Below, piece after piece: positions 21,465 to 22,852 of a stretch of DNA of 22,852 nucleotides (position 1 is its first letter; each line of letters opens with the position of its first letter). The translations under genes and the position numbers were made by a program. A model generated the notes under the pieces. It was not told the DNA's origin. It worked only from the letters and a program-made list of their open reading frames with translations, and did not search any database. Where the stretch lies: assembly GCA_023396115.1 (NCBI GenBank), contig JAEWXC010000095.1:1-22852 (forward strand). The letters run 5' to 3'. The stretch comes from Actinomycetes bacterium. Lineage in GTDB: Bacteria; Actinomycetota; Actinomycetes; Propionibacteriales; Nocardioidaceae.

Positions 21465-21916
21465 CGTTCCTCCGCGTGCGGGTGGTGGTGGGGTGTGGGG
21501 GTCTCCGGGGTGCTCCCGCACGAGGTGCAGGTGCCGAAGAGGGCCAGGTGGGCGACGTCGACCACGAAGCCGTACTGCTCGACCAGGACTTCGACCATCG
21601 GGTCGGCGACCTCGGGGGGCACCGAGCGGACGGCACCGCAGGCGCGGCAGACCACGTGCAGGTGCTCGGGCGCCGAACTGGCGTGGTAGGTCGGGGCGCG
21701 GTCGGAGAGGTGGGTGTGCCGGACCAGGCCGAGCTCCTCGAGCACCTCCAGGGTCCGGTAGACCGTCGAGGTGTTGATCCCGGTCTCGCGGACCTCGCAA
21801 GCCACGTCGTCGGGGGTGGCGTGGCCGAGCTTCTCGACCGCGGCCAGGATGAGCCGGCGCTGCGGCGTGAGGCGGTAGCCGCTGCCCCGCAGCTTCTGCG
21901 CCAGCTCGTCGGTCAT
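21461..21916 (-). CDS. Fur family metalloregulator
   Basis: The 151-residue protein has an N-terminal winged helix (RLTPQRRLILAAVEKLGHATPDDV, then STVYRTLEVLEELGLV) and a dimerisation/metal domain. The structural zinc site is two CxxC pairs, C90/C93 in CRACG and C130/C133 in CTSCG, and HLHVVC supplies sensory-site histidines. It ends with a His-rich tail (HHHPHAEE) that could bind metal. Which metal (Fe, Zn or other) cannot be decided from this. The ATG at 21916 shares a base with the nitrobindin stop, and its own stop overlaps the ygfZ start, so all three are co-translated. Confidence 0.93.
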   Translation of the reverse strand: MTDELAQKLRGSGYRLTPQRRLILAAVEKLGHATPDDVACEVRETGINTSTVYRTLEVLEELGLVRHTHLSDRAPTYHASSAPEHLHVVCRACGAVRSVPPEVADPMVEVLVEQYGFVVDVAHLALFGTCTSCGSTPETPTPHHHPHAEER

Positions 21917-22410
21917 CAGGCCCTCTTGAGGCGCGCCCACAGGTGGGGCTGGACCGGCTGGCCGACCGCGGCCATGTCGTAGGCGTAGAGCAGGTCGCCC
22001 TCGACGTTGCCGTAGAGCCGCTTGCCGCCGGTGACCTCCTTGGCGGTGCCCGAGCGCATCACGGCGTCGGTGATCATCTCCAGCTTGCCGTCGGCGGCCT
22101 CGCCGACCCACAGCTCGGAGACACCGCTGGAGTGGGTGAGCAGGAACTCGACCTTGCCCTCGCCGACGCAGCGCAGGAACCCGGTCTCGATCGCGGCGTC
22201 GCGGACCTTCTCGCCGTTCTCGTCGGTGATCCACGAGCGGGCCATGTAGTGCAGGAACGGTCGACCGTCGTGGGTGAAGATCAGCTCCTGACCGAACTCG
22301 AACTTCTCGATCGTCGGGTAGTCACCGTGGCCGTTGCCGCGCCAGGTGCCGAGCATCCAGGCGACGGGGCCGCAATTCGGGTGGAGGTTGTCGGGCAGCT
22401 CGAAGGGCAT
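21916..22410 (-). CDS. Nitrobindin-like heme-binding beta-barrel protein
   Basis: The 164-residue protein matches the FABP-like/THAP4 domain family (nitrobindins; Rv0813c and Rv2717c in M. tuberculosis). Near the N-terminus it has GTWRGNGHGDYPTI, the family's GxWxGxGxGxYPTI motif, and near the C-terminus HLWARLKR, where His156 is expected to be the proximal heme ligand. Such proteins bind ferric heme and can isomerise peroxynitrite or bind NO. A TAGAAT box ends 6 nt before the ATG, so the mRNA is probably leaderless. It heads the overlapping operon with fur and ygfZ. Confidence 0.93.
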   Translation of the reverse strand: MPFELPDNLHPNCGPVAWMLGTWRGNGHGDYPTIEKFEFGQELIFTHDGRPFLHYMARSWITDENGEKVRDAAIETGFLRCVGEGKVEFLLTHSSGVSELWVGEAADGKLEMITDAVMRSGTAKEVTGGKRLYGNVEGDLLYAYDMAAVGQPVQPHLWARLKRA

Positions 22411-22416
22411 GCCTCG

Positions 22417-22422
22417 ATTCTA
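22417..22422 (-). promoter_or_regulatory. -10 box of the nitrobindin-fur-ygfZ operon
   Basis: On the minus strand TAGAAT (five of six matches to TATAAT) is followed by 6 nt and the ATG at 22410. This is the best -10 match seen in the window and fits a leaderless mRNA. Confidence 0.6.
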
Positions 22423-22466
22423 GGTGGGCCGCCGCGGGCGCGCTCGGGCACCGGGGCCGCCCGGCC

Positions 22467-22472
22467 TACGCT
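22467..22472 (+). promoter_or_regulatory. -10 box of the DsrE-like gene
   Basis: TACGCT is followed by 6 nt and the ATG at 22479, the spacing of a leaderless start. It diverges from the TAGAAT box 45 bp away on the other strand. Confidence 0.5.
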
Positions 22473-22478
22473 GGGTCC

Positions 22479-22841
22479 ATGCCACGCACCCTGCTGATCA
22501 AGGTCCTGACCGGAGCCGAGGACCCCGAGCGCACCAACCAGGCGTTCACGGTGGCCGCGGCGGCTGCGGCTGCCGGTGCCGAGGTGCACCTGTGGCTGGC
22601 CGGTGAGGCGGCGTGGTTCGGTCTGCCCGGTCGAGCCGCGGAGTTCTCCCTCGAGCTCGCCACCCCGCTGCCGGACCTGCTCGACGTGGTCCGCAGCAGC
22701 GGCACCGTGGTGGTCTGCTCCCAGTGCGCGGCCCGCCGCGGCATCGTCGCCGACGACCTGGTCGAGGGCGTCACCATCGCCGGGGCCGCGGTCTTCGCCG
22801 AGCAGGCTCTCGGCGAGGGCGTTCAGGCCCTCGTCTACTGA
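22479..22841 (+). CDS. DsrE/DsrF-like family protein
   Basis: The 120-residue protein has the alternating strand-helix pattern of DsrE-like proteins: LLIKVLTGAEDPERTNQAFT at the start, then EVHLWLAGEAAW and GTVVVCSQCAARRGI. The CSQC pair sits where many family members carry the cysteine used for sulfur relay or peroxide-type chemistry. The family includes TusD/DsrE sulfur-transfer proteins, so a thiol or persulfide role fits the neighbourhood, but a specific partner cannot be named. It diverges from nitrobindin with 68 bp between starts. Confidence 0.85.
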   Translation: MPRTLLIKVLTGAEDPERTNQAFTVAAAAAAAGAEVHLWLAGEAAWFGLPGRAAEFSLELATPLPDLLDVVRSSGTVVVCSQCAARRGIVADDLVEGVTIAGAAVFAEQALGEGVQALVY

Positions 22842-22852
22842 CCCTCTCCCCC

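Overview
The window is about 22.9 kb of very GC-rich, densely coded DNA from an actinobacterium. The evidence for this is mycothiol synthase (MshD), a GlnR-like orphan winged-helix regulator, an actinobacterial DUF1416/DUF4395/rhodanese block, many GTG and TTG starts, and several start codons that sit 6-7 nt after a TAnnnT box (leaderless transcripts). The gene content and the style of the secreted phosphodiesterase suggest a Nocardioides-like member of Propionibacteriales, but that placement is inference only. No rRNA, tRNA, CRISPR array or intact insertion sequence was seen.

Layout. 1-300: the 5' end of a minus-strand gene that may encode a helix-turn-helix regulator, followed by three hyphenated palindromes of one shared design. 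305-4143: a minus-strand type II asparaginase diverges from a tightly overlapping plus-strand operon of APS kinase (with a degenerate ATP-sulfurylase-like N-terminus), a low-molecular-weight phosphatase and a TauE/SafE exporter. 4187-8028: a BKACE enzyme (minus), D-aminoacyl-tRNA deacylase, and the cysD-cysN ATP sulfurylase operon closed by a strong hairpin terminator. 8087-9225: a Fic adenylyltransferase with an AT-richer upstream region, probably acquired. 9434-13823: a secreted glycerophosphodiester phosphodiesterase, metX and metY (all minus). The 412-bp metY-metX gap holds two tandem copies of a 102-bp fold-back repeat, a hairpin and an 11-bp tandem repeat. 13914-15776: a minus-strand operon of leader peptide, DUF4395 membrane protein, thiosulfate sulfurtransferase and DUF1416, with a likely cysteine-responsive attenuator. 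16050-18054: two tandem GDP-mannose 4,6-dehydratase paralogues (plus). 18078-22841: membrane thioredoxin, MoaD/ThiS-like protein, GlnR-like regulator, mshD, YgfZ, Fur, nitrobindin-like protein and a DsrE-like protein.

The theme is sulfur and thiol economy. Sulfate is activated (CysDN, CysC), sulfur is fixed into homocysteine (MetX, MetY), sulfane sulfur and thiols are handled (rhodanese, DUF1416, DUF4395, thioredoxin, MoaD/ThiS, DsrE, MshD), and a sulfite/sulfonate exporter may relieve excess. From memory, the order DUF1416 - rhodanese - thioredoxin - GlnR-like - MshD, with YgfZ and nitrobindin nearby, parallels the Rv0811c-Rv0819 neighbourhood of Mycobacterium tuberculosis. The gmd pair then looks like an insertion into a conserved block.

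The most notable signals are the leaderless Cys-containing leader peptide with mutually exclusive hairpins (15601-15789), the tandem fold-back repeats between metY and metX, the eroded ATP-sulfurylase domain fused to APS kinase, the shared-architecture operators at the left edge, and the Fic gene whose ribosome binding site lies in the loop of a perfect hairpin.
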